From assembly GCF_050920755.1 (NCBI RefSeq), contig NZ_CP158480.1:1364001-1428000 (forward strand): a DNA stretch of 64,000 nucleotides, written 5' to 3'. Source of the stretch: Oligella sp050920755 (GTDB lineage Bacteria; Pseudomonadota; Gammaproteobacteria; Burkholderiales; Burkholderiaceae_B). The translations under genes and the position numbers were made by a program. This document shows positions 33,032 to 42,491 of this stretch, in pieces. The notes below the pieces were generated by a model. That model worked only from the letters and a program-made list of their open reading frames with translations. It had not been told where the DNA came from and did no database searches. Positions within the stretch are counted from its first letter, which is position 1, and each line of letters opens with the position of its first letter.

Positions 33032-33465
33032 TAGTTTTCTCCAATAGGTTCTACAATTAATACAATGCCGCGCACAGCCACGATACGGTGCTTGCCGATT
33101 TGCAGCGCGGTGTAGTGATCAGCCGGTTTGACTTGCCATGAAGCGCCTCTAAAGCTAACCTGCGCTTGACGACGTTCAGGCTGCCATTCTTCAATAAAAA
33201 CGGAACGACCGATATCAAGATTTAAGTTAGCATCCGATTCACTGGCCAAGGGATTACGAAGGTGGAACTTACCCATTCGCTTCATAATAAAAACACCCAC
33301 CACCGGAATAATCGCCAACACTGCCAATTGCACGATAAAATCCTGCCCTAACCAAGTCGCAACACCGGCCGCAACCGCACCTAGACCGATCAGCAATAAC
33401 ACAAAAGTGCCGCTAAGCATCTCTAATATCACCGCCACCGCAGCAATAGCAAACCAAATCCACAT
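33031..33465 (-). CDS. NfeD-family membrane protein
   Basis: The 144-residue short-form NfeD has two to three membrane segments (WFAIAAVAVILEMLSGTFVLL, LGAVAAGVATWLG, FIVQLAVLAIIPVVGVFIM) and a C-terminal OB-fold with GRSVFIEEW...RRQAQVSFRGASWQVKP. It has no protease domain. Such proteins pair with SPFH proteins, here immediately downstream. The ATG at 33465 has AAGG eight bases upstream; a TTG at 33471 is the only alternative. Confidence 0.9.
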   Translation of the reverse strand: MWIWFAIAAVAVILEMLSGTFVLLLIGLGAVAAGVATWLGQDFIVQLAVLAIIPVVGVFIMKRMGKFHLRNPLASESDANLNLDIGRSVFIEEWQPERRQAQVSFRGASWQVKPADHYTALQIGKHRIVAVRGIVLIVEPIGEN

Positions 33466-33481
33466 AAGCAATGCCTTAACA

Positions 33482-33811
33482 CTAATTAACGGCTAATAAC
33501 TCAACCTCAAACACTAAAGTCGCATTTGGCGGGATCACACCACCGGCACCACCTGCGCCGTAACCTAAGTTGGCAGGAATAGTGAGTTTACGTACGCCAC
33601 CGACCTTCATGCCCTGTACGCCCTGATCCCAACCCTTAATCACATAACCGGCACCTAAAGGAAAGCTGAATGGCTGGTTGCGATCCTTACTGGAATCAAA
33701 CTTTTGACCACCGTCTAATAACCAACCGGTGTAATGTACTGTCACCTCCTGACCGGCTTTTGCCTCATCACCGCTACCAACGGTAATATCTTCAATAATT
33801 AATTCAGTCAT
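33482..33811 (-). CDS. FKBP-type peptidyl-prolyl isomerase
   Basis: This 109-residue single-domain FKBP has DITVGSGDEAKAGQEVTVHY, GWLLDGGQKFDSSKDRNQPF, GYVIKGWDQGVQGMKVGG and IPANLGYGAGGAGGVIPPNA, which include the active-site Tyr, Asp, Trp and Phe. No signal peptide is present, so it acts in the cytosol. The ATG at 33811 is preceded by AGGAGAGA. Ten bases or so separate it from nfeD downstream. Confidence 0.95.
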   Translation of the reverse strand: MTELIIEDITVGSGDEAKAGQEVTVHYTGWLLDGGQKFDSSKDRNQPFSFPLGAGYVIKGWDQGVQGMKVGGVRKLTIPANLGYGAGGAGGVIPPNATLVFEVELLAVN

Positions 33812-33879
33812 CAATCTCTCCTATAAATTTTGAATGATAGCAAAGGTAGTTTACCCGAATATGAATTTTCATATAAAAA

Positions 33880-33912
33880 ATTCCCACTAAACCGACAAGG
33901 AATAGTGGGAAT
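33880..33912 (-). terminator. Rho-independent terminator after ppsA
   Basis: ATTCCCACTA (33880-33889) and TAGTGGGAAT (33903-33912) form a perfect 10-bp stem with a 13-base loop. On the minus strand it is followed by a T-run, about 30 bases after the ppsA stop. Confidence 0.85.
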
Positions 33913-33942
33913 CTTCTAAGCATAAGGCTTTAAATCGAGTAA

Positions 33943-36318
33943 TTAGCCCTGCTGTTCGGCCAGTTTCTGCCATGTATCAACCACGGTATCCGGGTTAAGT
34001 GACATGGAAACGATACCTTCTTTTTGTAACCATAAGGCTAAATCAGGGTGGTCACTAGGACCTTGGCCACAAATACCGACATATTTGCCCGCTTTGATAC
34101 ACGCCTGAATGGCACGAGAAAGCATAAACTGTACCGCTTCATCACGCTCATCAAAGTCAGCCATCAGAATTTCCATACCGGAGTCACGATCCAAGCCCAG
34201 AGTTAATTGAGTCATATCGTTAGAACCGATAGAGAAGCCGTCAAAGTGCTCCAGGAACTGCTCAGCCAGGATGGCGTTAGACGGAACCTCACACATCATG
34301 ATCACGCGTAAGCCGTTTTCACCGCGTTTTAAGCCATTAGCAGCCAATAAATCAATCACACGCTCAGCTTGACTTACTGTACGCACAAACGGGATCATGA
34401 TTTCGACATTATCCAAGCCCATTTCATCACGTACTTTCTTAAGCGCTTCACACTCCATGCGGAAACACTCGGCAAAGTCCTCAGCCAGGTAACGTGAAGC
34501 ACCGCGGAAGCCTAACATCGGGTTTTCTTCCTCAGGCTCGTAACGCGAACCACCGACTAATTTACGATACTCGTTTGACTTGAAGTCAGACATACGAACA
34601 ATCACAGTCTTAGGATAGAAAGCCGCAGCAATCGTTGCTACACCCTCGGCCAACTTCTCAACGAAGAAAGAACGTGGGCTGGCATAACCGCGTGCAGCCG
34701 ATTCAACTGCCTGCTTCAACTCAGGATCGACATTAGGGTAGTCTAAAACTGCTTTAGGGTGAACATTAATATTGTTATTAATAATAAACTCTAAACGCGC
34801 AAGGCCTACACCCTTGTTGGGGATGTGAGAGAAGTCAAAAGCCAACTGTGGGTTACCTACGTTCATCATCACCTTGATTGGGATCTCAGGCATTTCACCG
34901 CGCTTGATTTCCTCAATTTCAGTTTCTAATAAACCGTCGTAAATACGACCCTCGTCACCCTCGGCACAAGAAACAGTGACTTCCTGACCGTTTTTAAGAA
35001 TTTCAGTCGCTTCACCGCAACCCACCACCGCAGGAATACCTAATTCACGAGCAATAATAGCAGCGTGACATGTACGACCACCACGGTTGGTAACAATGGC
35101 TGAAGCAACCTTCATCACCGGCTCCCAGTTAGGGTCAGTCATATCGGTCACCAGAATATCACCGGCTTGTACCTGATCCATTTCAGAGATGTCGTGAATA
35201 ATACGTACTTTACCGGCACCGATTTTTTGACCGATTGCACGACCGGTTAAAATCACATCACCGGTTGTTTTAAGCTTAAAGCGCTGTTGTACATCCTGCT
35301 TAGACTGCTGAGATTTAACCGTCTCAGGACGCGCTTGTAAAATGTAGATTTTACCGTCGATACCGTCACGACCCCACTCAATATCCATAGGACGTTGGTA
35401 GTGTTTTTCAATGATCACGGCGTATTTGGCTAATTCAATCACCTCTTCATCAGTGATCGAGAAGCGGTTGCGCTCAGAAGTAGGCACATCCACGGTACGT
35501 ACGGCGTTTTCACCCGGCGCACGATGCTCTTTAAACTCCATCTTAATCAATTTAGATCCGATATGACGGCTAACGATAGGATACTTACCGGCAGCTAAAG
35601 TCGGTTTGTACACATAGAACTCATCCGGGTTAACCGCACCCTGAACAACCGTCTCACCTAAACCGTAGGAAGAAGTCACGAAAACAACATCTTCAAAACC
35701 GGATTCAGTGTCTAAAGTAAACATCACACCGGAACTACCGCTATCAGAACGAACCATACGCTGAACACCGGCAGATAAGGCTACCTCGTCATGGGTGTAA
35801 CCCTTGTGAACACGGTAAGAAATAGCGCGGTCATTATAAAGAGATGCGAAAACGTGGTGAATTTTATCAAGTACGTCGTCAATACCGGCAACGTTTAGGA
35901 AAGTTTCCTGCTGACCGGCAAATGAAGCATCCGGTAAATCCTCGGCAGTTGCAGAAGAACGTACGGCAAAAGTACCCTTGCCGTCAGCATCTAACTCTGC
36001 GTAAGCTGTACGGATTTCCTGCTCAAGCTCTGCATGGAACGGAGTCTCAATAATCCACTGACGGATCTGTTGACCGGCTTCGGCTAATTCGCGCACATCA
36101 TCCGGATTTAAACGCTCAAGGCGCTCGCTGATGCGCTTATCTAAATCGGACTGCTTTAAGTAGTCACGGAACGCCTGTGCGGTTGTCGCAAACCCACCGG
36201 GCACACGTACACCGGCTGAAGACAGCTGGCTAATCATCTCACCGAGTGATGCGTTTTTACCACCAACCACATCAACATCACACATGCGACATTGCTCAAA
36301 AGGAATAACGTAAGTCAT
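33943..36318 (-). CDS. ppsA: Phosphoenolpyruvate synthase (pyruvate, water dikinase)
   Basis: PEP synthase makes PEP from pyruvate and ATP for gluconeogenesis. The 791-residue protein has the N-terminal ATP-binding domain (VVGGKNASLGEMI, FAVRSSATAEDLPDASFAGQ), the phosphohistidine domain with His418 in GGRTCHAAIIARELGIP, and the C-terminal PEP/pyruvate-binding barrel (NPMLGFRGASRY, IMMCEVPSNAILAEQFL, GICGQGPSDHPDLA). The ATG at 36318 is preceded by GAGGT; the frame is open 28 codons upstream, but that stretch is the leader hairpin and not conserved protein. It is divergent from its regulator ppsR. Confidence 0.97.
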   Translation of the reverse strand: MTYVIPFEQCRMCDVDVVGGKNASLGEMISQLSSAGVRVPGGFATTAQAFRDYLKQSDLDKRISERLERLNPDDVRELAEAGQQIRQWIIETPFHAELEQEIRTAYAELDADGKGTFAVRSSATAEDLPDASFAGQQETFLNVAGIDDVLDKIHHVFASLYNDRAISYRVHKGYTHDEVALSAGVQRMVRSDSGSSGVMFTLDTESGFEDVVFVTSSYGLGETVVQGAVNPDEFYVYKPTLAAGKYPIVSRHIGSKLIKMEFKEHRAPGENAVRTVDVPTSERNRFSITDEEVIELAKYAVIIEKHYQRPMDIEWGRDGIDGKIYILQARPETVKSQQSKQDVQQRFKLKTTGDVILTGRAIGQKIGAGKVRIIHDISEMDQVQAGDILVTDMTDPNWEPVMKVASAIVTNRGGRTCHAAIIARELGIPAVVGCGEATEILKNGQEVTVSCAEGDEGRIYDGLLETEIEEIKRGEMPEIPIKVMMNVGNPQLAFDFSHIPNKGVGLARLEFIINNNINVHPKAVLDYPNVDPELKQAVESAARGYASPRSFFVEKLAEGVATIAAAFYPKTVIVRMSDFKSNEYRKLVGGSRYEPEEENPMLGFRGASRYLAEDFAECFRMECEALKKVRDEMGLDNVEIMIPFVRTVSQAERVIDLLAANGLKRGENGLRVIMMCEVPSNAILAEQFLEHFDGFSIGSNDMTQLTLGLDRDSGMEILMADFDERDEAVQFMLSRAIQACIKAGKYVGICGQGPSDHPDLALWLQKEGIVSMSLNPDTVVDTWQKLAEQQG

Positions 36319-36336
36319 AGAACATACCTCAAAGAT

Positions 36337-36384
36337 AAAAAAAAAGCTTATTTGTTCAAAAAAACACGTTTTTCTGAACAAATA
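36337..36384 (-). promoter_or_regulatory. Terminator-like hairpin in the ppsA 5' leader (candidate attenuator)
   Basis: On the minus strand TATTTGTTCA (36384-36375) pairs perfectly with TGAACAAATA (36358-36349), with an inner A5/T5 pairing and small loop. AGC and nine consecutive T (36345-36337) follow, ending about 19 bases before the ppsA ATG. That is the form of an intrinsic terminator placed between promoter and coding region. Confidence 0.6.
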
Positions 36385-36497
36385 GGCCTTTTGGTGTAAC
36401 AATACTATCTGAGATAAACTTTAAACATCATAAATCCGTCATCAATTTGTACTCATTATTGTAGCCCATTCTTCACGCTAGGGAAAAGGTTTTATCT

Positions 36498-37328
36498 ATG
36501 GAATTACAAAAGCGCACTGTCATCATCGTTTCCGACGGCACCGGTATTACTGCTGAGACTTTCGGGCATTCAGTGTTGTCGCAATTTACTCATAAATTTA
36601 AGTTTAACCAAGAGCGCGAACCTTTTGTAAACACGGTGGATCGGGCCAAGGAGATTGCCGAGCGAATTGATGCTATCGCCGAGGACGAAAAGCTACCGCC
36701 GATTGTCTTCAGCACCATCGTGGATGAGGATATTAACACACACCTACGCAATAGCAATTGCATCTATATGGATATTTTCGGTGCCTGTGTGCGTCAGCTT
36801 GAAGAGAGTCTGCAGACCAAATCCAATCCTGCGATTGGTCGCTCGCATGTCAGTGCCAGTTCGGATGAGTATCGTCGTCGTATTGAGGCGATTAATTTCA
36901 CGCTAGCGCACGATGACGGTCAGTTTATCCATGATTTGGAGCATGCCGATGTGATTTTTGTCGGTGTTTCTCGTTGTGGTAAAACACCAACAAGTCTATA
37001 CCTTGCTATGCAGTATTCAATTAAAGCGGCAAACTTCCCTTTAATTCCCGAGGATTTTGAACGCGGCACCTTACCTGCCACTCTGCTGCCCCATCGTCAA
37101 AAACTCTTTGGTCTTTCCATTAATCCCGAGCGTTTATGTGAAGTTCGTCAGGAGCGTCGTCCGGGCAGTGCCTATGCCGAATTAGATCAGTGTAAGTACG
37201 AGGTCGCCGAAGCGGAGCGTATGATGCGCCGTGAAAATATCGCATGGCTTTCCACCACCACTAAATCCATTGAAGAGATATCGACCACGGTTCTTAAAAT
37301 CCTCAACCTTGATCGTAAAAGCTACTAG
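36498..37328 (+). CDS. ppsR: PEP synthase regulatory protein (bifunctional kinase/pyrophosphorylase)
   Basis: This DUF299-family protein phosphorylates PEP synthase with ADP to inactivate it and reverses this by phosphate-dependent cleavage. The 276-residue protein has VIIVSDGTGITAETFGHS at the N-terminus and the P-loop GVSRCGKTPTSLYLA from about 156. Pairing with divergent ppsA identifies the target as PEP synthase rather than PPDK. Confidence 0.96.
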   Translation: MELQKRTVIIVSDGTGITAETFGHSVLSQFTHKFKFNQEREPFVNTVDRAKEIAERIDAIAEDEKLPPIVFSTIVDEDINTHLRNSNCIYMDIFGACVRQLEESLQTKSNPAIGRSHVSASSDEYRRRIEAINFTLAHDDGQFIHDLEHADVIFVGVSRCGKTPTSLYLAMQYSIKAANFPLIPEDFERGTLPATLLPHRQKLFGLSINPERLCEVRQERRPGSAYAELDQCKYEVAEAERMMRRENIAWLSTTTKSIEEISTTVLKILNLDRKSY

Positions 37329-37342
37329 TTTAAAATAGCAGG

Positions 37343-38170
37343 TCACTTAGCGTTGATTTGAGTAAGACGCTGTCTACGCTGCTCAAATAAAATAATGCCA
37401 CAAGCCACTGCCACATTGAGGGATTCGACTGCCTCACTTTGGGGAATAAAAACTTCCTCAGTGGCTTGTGACAACAAGGCTTTACTCACGCCCCGCCCTT
37501 CATTGCCGAAAAGCCATGCGCACTCTCCGGCCAATGTCATATCATAAAGTGAGGCCGCACGTTCACTTAAGGCAGCGGCATACACCGGTATCGACAAGCC
37601 GCTTATCAAGTGCTGTAAATCGACATCACTAAAAATATTTAAGGCAAAATGGGCACCCTGTGCGCTACGCAAGACCTTATTTGACCAAGCCCTGACAGTG
37701 CCATTTGATAGTACCAACTGCTTAATTCCGGCAGCAGCCATTGTTCGGATAATGGTACCCAAATTACCCGGATCCTGCACCCGATCAATTAACACCATCG
37801 ATTCAGTTAATATAATGTCATCTATCGCGCGCTGCGGTGTTTCAATCAAAAAAATCACACCTTGCGGACTTGGTACATCACACAACTGTTTAAATAAAGT
37901 TTCTGCCAGAATTGTCGGTTTAAGCTCAATGCTTTGATAAAGCTGCAGTAATTCGTTGCTCGCTGCACTATCAACGATTTTTTGCAGCGCAGAAGATTGG
38001 AAAATAGCCGCTTTCAGATGTGCCCTATTAGCCATTGCCAAAAACTCTTGGCAAAGATGAATACCTTCGAGTAAGCACAGCGATTTTTCTTTATTTTGTG
38101 AAATTTTGACAAGCTGTTTAAAAAAAGCATTGTTTTTTGAATCAATCAGCTTGGCTTCAGAAAACATCAT
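37343..38170 (-). CDS. TrmH/SpoU-family RNA 2'-O-methyltransferase
   Basis: The 275-residue protein has an N-terminal substrate-binding region (IDSKNNAFFKQLVKISQNKE, SLCLLEGIHLCQEF) and a SPOUT knot domain with the three family motifs: LIDRVQDPGNLGTIIRTMAA, LFGNEGRGVSKALL and SLNVAVACGIILFEQRRQ. It methylates rRNA or tRNA ribose; the site cannot be told from sequence. Two adjacent ATGs (38170, 38167) follow AGGAG. It lies 22 bases downstream of rnhB. Confidence 0.92.
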   Translation of the reverse strand: MMFSEAKLIDSKNNAFFKQLVKISQNKEKSLCLLEGIHLCQEFLAMANRAHLKAAIFQSSALQKIVDSAASNELLQLYQSIELKPTILAETLFKQLCDVPSPQGVIFLIETPQRAIDDIILTESMVLIDRVQDPGNLGTIIRTMAAAGIKQLVLSNGTVRAWSNKVLRSAQGAHFALNIFSDVDLQHLISGLSIPVYAAALSERAASLYDMTLAGECAWLFGNEGRGVSKALLSQATEEVFIPQSEAVESLNVAVACGIILFEQRRQRLTQINAK

Positions 38171-38192
38171 AATACTCCTAGGGCTAAGAAGG

Positions 38193-38843
38193 CTAAGACT
38201 GCGCCCTATTTAAAAAGCGCTTTATGGGAGCAAAGCTTTGACGATGAATGGGACATGGGCCTAAAACATCAAGACGGCTTAAATGTAGCTTCGTACCATA
38301 GCCCTTATGCTGTGCAAAGCCATAGTCGGGATAATCGCTATCCAAGACATAAAGCTCCGCATCCCTTGCGGTTTTAGCAAGAATGGATGCAGCAGCGATT
38401 GCCGGTACGGAGTCATCCCCTTTAACAATCGCTTCCACTACCTGACCGTTTAAGAGATTATCGCTCAATGCAGCACGCATCGGTTTAGGAATTTGATTGC
38501 CATCAATCAACACCTTTTGATGCGCAATGGTTATACGCTGCCATGCTCGGGTCATAGCAAGCATGGTGGCCTCTAAAATATTCAGCCGATCAATTTCCTC
38601 CACACTTGCAGAGGCGATAGACCACGCTAAGGCACGTTCTTTAATTAAGACAGCCAGATAATCACGCTTTTTTTCAGAAAGTTTTTTGGAGTCCGTTAAA
38701 CCCTCAATCGGATTTGCCGGATCCAAAATAACCGCAGCGGCAAAAACCGAGCCTGCTAAGGGCCCTCTACCTGCCTCATCAATACCGACGATAAAGGTCG
38801 GCACAGCGGCGTGAGTGAGATTTAATTCTGTAGAATCGGACAT
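38193..38843 (-). CDS. rnhB: Ribonuclease HII
   Basis: RNase HII removes ribonucleotides and RNA primers from RNA-DNA hybrids. From the ATG at 38843 the 216-residue protein contains FIVGIDEAGRGPLAGSVFAA, LTDSKKLSEKKR, KVLIDGNQIP, IVKGDDSVPAIAAASILAK and HKGYGTKLH, giving the conserved acidic active site. The open frame upstream overlaps lpxB and is not used. It ends the envelope gene string, as in E. coli (lpxA-lpxB-rnhB). Confidence 0.96.
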   Translation of the reverse strand: MSDSTELNLTHAAVPTFIVGIDEAGRGPLAGSVFAAAVILDPANPIEGLTDSKKLSEKKRDYLAVLIKERALAWSIASASVEEIDRLNILEATMLAMTRAWQRITIAHQKVLIDGNQIPKPMRAALSDNLLNGQVVEAIVKGDDSVPAIAAASILAKTARDAELYVLDSDYPDYGFAQHKGYGTKLHLSRLDVLGPCPIHRQSFAPIKRFLNRAQS

Positions 38844-38848
38844 ATAAA

Positions 38849-40021
38849 CTATTTGGCAGTAGCTACTTGCCAAATCCTTTCGGCGGCTAAGCGTGGGGTA
38901 TCAATGGCTAAAGTATCATAAAGATCTTCAAACTTTGCCTCGGTGGCTTGAATATACGCTTTATCCTCTAAAGCACGTACACAAGAGGCCATCAACTTTT
39001 CAGGCGTCACCTCTTCCTGTAAATGCTCCGGCACCGCAAACTCACGCAATAAAATATTAGGTAAACCAATCCAAGGTAATAACGGCGCCGATTGACCGGA
39101 TTTCCACGCCATAATTTTAACCATCAAGGGGGAAAGAATATAGGCAATCACCATCGGCTTTTTATAAAGGGCCATTTCCAAAGAGGCCGTACCGCTCGCC
39201 AATAAGGAGGCATCGCAAGCCTCCATCACATCGCGCGAGACAGGCTGATTGGCAACTGCTTGATCAAAAAGATACAGGTTAGGCAGAGTAATATCCTTAC
39301 TCAGCACCAAAAACTGCTGCTTGCGCGCAGCGTTTACCAAAGGCACGGCAAATTGCAGATGGGGGTATTTTTGATGTAACTTCTGCGCAGTTTGTAAAAA
39401 AACTCGGGTTAAGGCCTTAAGCTCTGATTTACGACTACCCGGTAGAATCGCTAAAACCGGCTTATCCGGATCCAGACCCAAGCGAATCCTGGCAGCTCTC
39501 GCATCCGGTGATTTGGGTATTTGCCGGGCTAAGGGATGCCCCACAAAAGTAACCGGCACACCCTCTTTTTCATAAATATCAACTTCAAAGGGAAACAGCA
39601 CCAGCATATGATCAACTGCGCGTTTAATCTGCTCAATGCGTTGATAGCGCCATGCCCAAATAGAAGGACTGACAAATTGCACGGTGGGAATGCCGCTTTT
39701 TTTAAGCTGCTCTTCCAGGCGTAAATTAAAATCCGGTGCATCCACTCCTACAAAGACACTAGGCGCTTGAGCAATGGTTTTTTTCTTAAAGCCCTGATAA
39801 ATTGAGATAAGACGAGGTAATTGCTTTAAAGCATCAATATAGCCGAACACCGAGAGCGCATCCATCGGATAGTCCAAAGCCATACCGGCGTCTTGCATAT
39901 AGGGACCACCTATTCCTCGAAATTGCAGTCCCGGCTCATGAGCCTTTAGTCCCTCAATCACACGCGCCGCAAGTAAATCCCCGGAGGGCTCACCTGCGAC
40001 CATTGATATCATATGCGACAT
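38849..40021 (-). CDS. lpxB: Lipid-A-disaccharide synthase
   Basis: LpxB joins UDP-2,3-diacylglucosamine and lipid X to give the lipid A disaccharide at the inner membrane. The 390-residue protein has MVAGEPSGDLLAARVIEGL, GIGGPYMQDAGM, VQFVSPSIWAWRYQRI, LPGSRKSELKAL and LASGTASLEMALYKKPMVIA. It follows lpxA by 12 bases and precedes rnhB by 5. Confidence 0.97.
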   Translation of the reverse strand: MSHMISMVAGEPSGDLLAARVIEGLKAHEPGLQFRGIGGPYMQDAGMALDYPMDALSVFGYIDALKQLPRLISIYQGFKKKTIAQAPSVFVGVDAPDFNLRLEEQLKKSGIPTVQFVSPSIWAWRYQRIEQIKRAVDHMLVLFPFEVDIYEKEGVPVTFVGHPLARQIPKSPDARAARIRLGLDPDKPVLAILPGSRKSELKALTRVFLQTAQKLHQKYPHLQFAVPLVNAARKQQFLVLSKDITLPNLYLFDQAVANQPVSRDVMEACDASLLASGTASLEMALYKKPMVIAYILSPLMVKIMAWKSGQSAPLLPWIGLPNILLREFAVPEHLQEEVTPEKLMASCVRALEDKAYIQATEAKFEDLYDTLAIDTPRLAAERIWQVATAK

Positions 40022-40033
40022 AGCGATGGACTA

Positions 40034-40828
40034 TTAACGACCAATACCGCGAGCCGATGATTTTTCAAAGAAATCAATAAAGGGCTCCAGAACCTTGGCC
40101 ACATCCTCAGGACTACTTTCTTGAAGCTTACGAATTTCCACTAAAGCCTCATCGATTTTCATGCTGCGTAGATAAATATACTTATACGCTTCACGAATGG
40201 CTTGGATTTGGGTTGCCGTAAAGCCGCGTCTTCTTAAACCCTCGGAGTTTACACCGGCCGGTTTATATGGCTGGCCCGCACCTAAAACATAAGGTGGAAT
40301 GTCCTGACGAATTGCACTCATACCACCGGTCATACTATGCGCACCGATATGCGTAAACTGGTGTGCAGCGGCTAAACCACCGATAATGGCCCAATCACCG
40401 ATATGAATGTGACCGGCCAATTGAATGCCGTTAGACATAATAATTTCGCTGCCTAGCTGACAATCATGCGCAATATGTACATAGGCCATGATCCAGTTAT
40501 TATTACCGATCACGGTAACGCCGACATCCTGAACCGTGCCGGTATTAATAGTCACGAACTCGCGGAACATATTACCGTCACCGATTTGTAGTGCCGTTTC
40601 CTCACCACCGTACTTTTTGTCTTGAGGCATGCCGCCGATTGAGCAAAAACGATAAAAAGTATTGTTTATACCAATGGTGGTTTTACCATCTATCACACAA
40701 TGCTCACCAACCACGGTGCCTTCACCGATGGTGACATTGGCACCGATAATTGAATAGGCACCGACTTTTACACTCTCATGCAACTGGGCGCCGTCGTGAA
40801 TGATTGCGGTAGGATGAATATTAGCCAT
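40034..40828 (-). CDS. lpxA: UDP-N-acetylglucosamine acyltransferase
   Basis: LpxA adds the 3-hydroxyacyl chain to UDP-GlcNAc, the first step of lipid A synthesis. The 264-residue protein is a left-handed beta-helix made of hexapeptide repeats (NIHPTAIIHDGAQLHESVKV, VTIGEGTVVGEHCVI), with the catalytic His in VHIAHDCQLG and the C-terminal helical domain (NSEGLRRRGFTATQIQAI). It lies between fabZ and lpxB. Confidence 0.97.
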   Translation of the reverse strand: MANIHPTAIIHDGAQLHESVKVGAYSIIGANVTIGEGTVVGEHCVIDGKTTIGINNTFYRFCSIGGMPQDKKYGGEETALQIGDGNMFREFVTINTGTVQDVGVTVIGNNNWIMAYVHIAHDCQLGSEIIMSNGIQLAGHIHIGDWAIIGGLAAAHQFTHIGAHSMTGGMSAIRQDIPPYVLGAGQPYKPAGVNSEGLRRRGFTATQIQAIREAYKYIYLRSMKIDEALVEIRKLQESSPEDVAKVLEPFIDFFEKSSARGIGR

Positions 40829-40879
40829 AAAAACCTGTCTGAAAATCTCAATATAAAGCGGGCTTAAATGAAATCTAAA

Positions 40880-41341
40880 CTAGTCTAAACTGCGAATAGC
40901 ACACATAATTTTTGCTGAAGCCACTACATTACCGTCAACACGCGCTTCGGCCGTGTACTTACAGAGTGACTTGCTGATACGATCAGCATTAACATGCAGC
41001 ATTAACTGGTCGCCCGGTACCACCGGTGTGCGGAAACGCGCATTATCCACACCGACTAAGTAGTAAGCGGTTTTTTCGGGATCCAAAGGCTCACCGTCCT
41101 CTGAGATAAAGGTAAATAAGGCCGCTGCCTGAGCCAATGCCTCAACAATTAATACACCGGGCATCACCGGCATATGAGGGAAATGACCTTGGAAAAACGG
41201 CTCATTGATGGTGACATTTTTAATAGCAACAATGCTCTCACCCGGCACAATTTCCAACACGCGATCAACCAATAAAAAAGGATATCTGTGTGGCAAACGA
41301 CTCATAATGCCGGCGATATCTAATTGCACTTCTTGACTCAT
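40880..41341 (-). CDS. fabZ: 3-hydroxyacyl-ACP dehydratase FabZ
   Basis: FabZ dehydrates 3-hydroxyacyl-ACP in fatty acid elongation and competes with LpxA/LpxD for substrate, hence the linkage. The 153-residue hot-dog protein has LPHRYPFLLVDRVLEI and the active site GHFPHMPVMPGVLIVEALAQ with catalytic His and Glu. The ATG at 41341 is chosen; GGAAAGAGAG lies directly upstream and the only earlier start is a TTG. Confidence 0.97.
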   Translation of the reverse strand: MSQEVQLDIAGIMSRLPHRYPFLLVDRVLEIVPGESIVAIKNVTINEPFFQGHFPHMPVMPGVLIVEALAQAAALFTFISEDGEPLDPEKTAYYLVGVDNARFRTPVVPGDQLMLHVNADRISKSLCKYTAEARVDGNVVASAKIMCAIRSLD

Positions 41342-41404
41342 CTCTCTTTCCAAAAAGGTTTATTATTTTAATAACATGAATTTATTGCGGTAAAAAACAC
41401 TGTA

Positions 41405-42481
41405 TCAGAGCTTTTTTTCCAGTTCTTGAACTCTTCTACGCAGCTTATATAAATTCTTAATCACGGCTGCATTTTTTTGCCACTCGCTATGCTCTTCGAT
41501 AGGATAAGCGGAGGTGTAACGACCCGGTTTATTAATGCTGGACATCACGCCGGTTGCGCCCGAAATATGCACATCATCCGCCAGTTCTAAATGACCGGCC
41601 AACATCGCCGCACCGGCTAAGGTACAACGCTTACCGATAATACTTGAACCTGCCACACCCACGCAGGCAGCCATCGCAGTATGGTCGCCGATTACGCAGT
41701 TATGCCCAATCATAATTTGATTATCAAGCTTTACGCCGTTACCGATAACGGTGTCACCTAAAGCACCACGGTCAATCGAAGTACATACACCGATTTCTAC
41801 GTCATTACCCACGACCACATTACCGAATTGGGCGATACGACACCAAGCACCCTTTTCTACCGTATTGTCCGGTGCAAAGCCGAAGCCGTCAGCACCTAAG
41901 GTTGCATGGCTGTGTAAAAGACAGCGATCACCGATTTGAGTGCCGCGATATAGGGTTACATGGGGATGCAGACGGGTATCCTTGCCGATAGAGGAATTTT
42001 TGCCAATCACACAATGCGCACCAATCACCGAACCGATACCGATTTTTACACCCGCTTCGATCACCACATAGGGCCCTATGGCTACCCCATCGGCAATTTC
42101 GGCTGTCTCATCGATAACAGCGGTAGGATGAATGACCTTAGGTACCAAATCAATACGGCTATCATCAAAATATTGAGAAATGCGCGCATAGAGCAGATAG
42201 GGATCCTCGCACACAACCACCACAAAAGGTACGCTGTCAGGCAGCTTATCAACACCTATCTGCGGCAGAATCACTGCCCCGGCCCCAGTTTCCAGAAGAA
42301 GGTTAAACATCCGCGGATTAGATAAAAAGCTAATCTGATCGCTTTCTGCATGTGCAAGTGATCCCAAACCTCGAATCGTCGGCATGGCTTGAGCGCTGCC
42401 GCTTAGTACTGAGTAAGTAAGACCCTCGGTATTAACTTGTGCTAATAACTGATCTAATGGAAGACGAAGGCTTTGTGACAT
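41405..42481 (-). CDS. lpxD: UDP-3-O-(3-hydroxyacyl)glucosamine N-acyltransferase
   Basis: LpxD adds the N-linked acyl chain in lipid A synthesis. The 358-residue protein has an N-terminal uridine-binding domain (SFLSNPRMFNLLLETGAGAV), a hexapeptide-repeat beta-helix (IGPYVVIEAGVKIGIGSVIG, HATLGADGFGFAPD) with catalytic His in IMIGHNCVIGD, and a C-terminal helix. The ATG at 42481 is used; six bases upstream a TTG is possible. It follows skp by 10 bases. Confidence 0.97.
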   Translation of the reverse strand: MSQSLRLPLDQLLAQVNTEGLTYSVLSGSAQAMPTIRGLGSLAHAESDQISFLSNPRMFNLLLETGAGAVILPQIGVDKLPDSVPFVVVVCEDPYLLYARISQYFDDSRIDLVPKVIHPTAVIDETAEIADGVAIGPYVVIEAGVKIGIGSVIGAHCVIGKNSSIGKDTRLHPHVTLYRGTQIGDRCLLHSHATLGADGFGFAPDNTVEKGAWCRIAQFGNVVVGNDVEIGVCTSIDRGALGDTVIGNGVKLDNQIMIGHNCVIGDHTAMAACVGVAGSSIIGKRCTLAGAAMLAGHLELADDVHISGATGVMSSINKPGRYTSAYPIEEHSEWQKNAAVIKNLYKLRRRVQELEKKL

Positions 42482-42491
42482 AAGCAAGAAA

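Noticed and set aside
36319..36402. 28-residue N-terminal extension of PEP synthase
   Set aside because: It is translated from the hairpin and T-run of the leader; conserved protein begins at the ATG at 36318 behind GAGGT.
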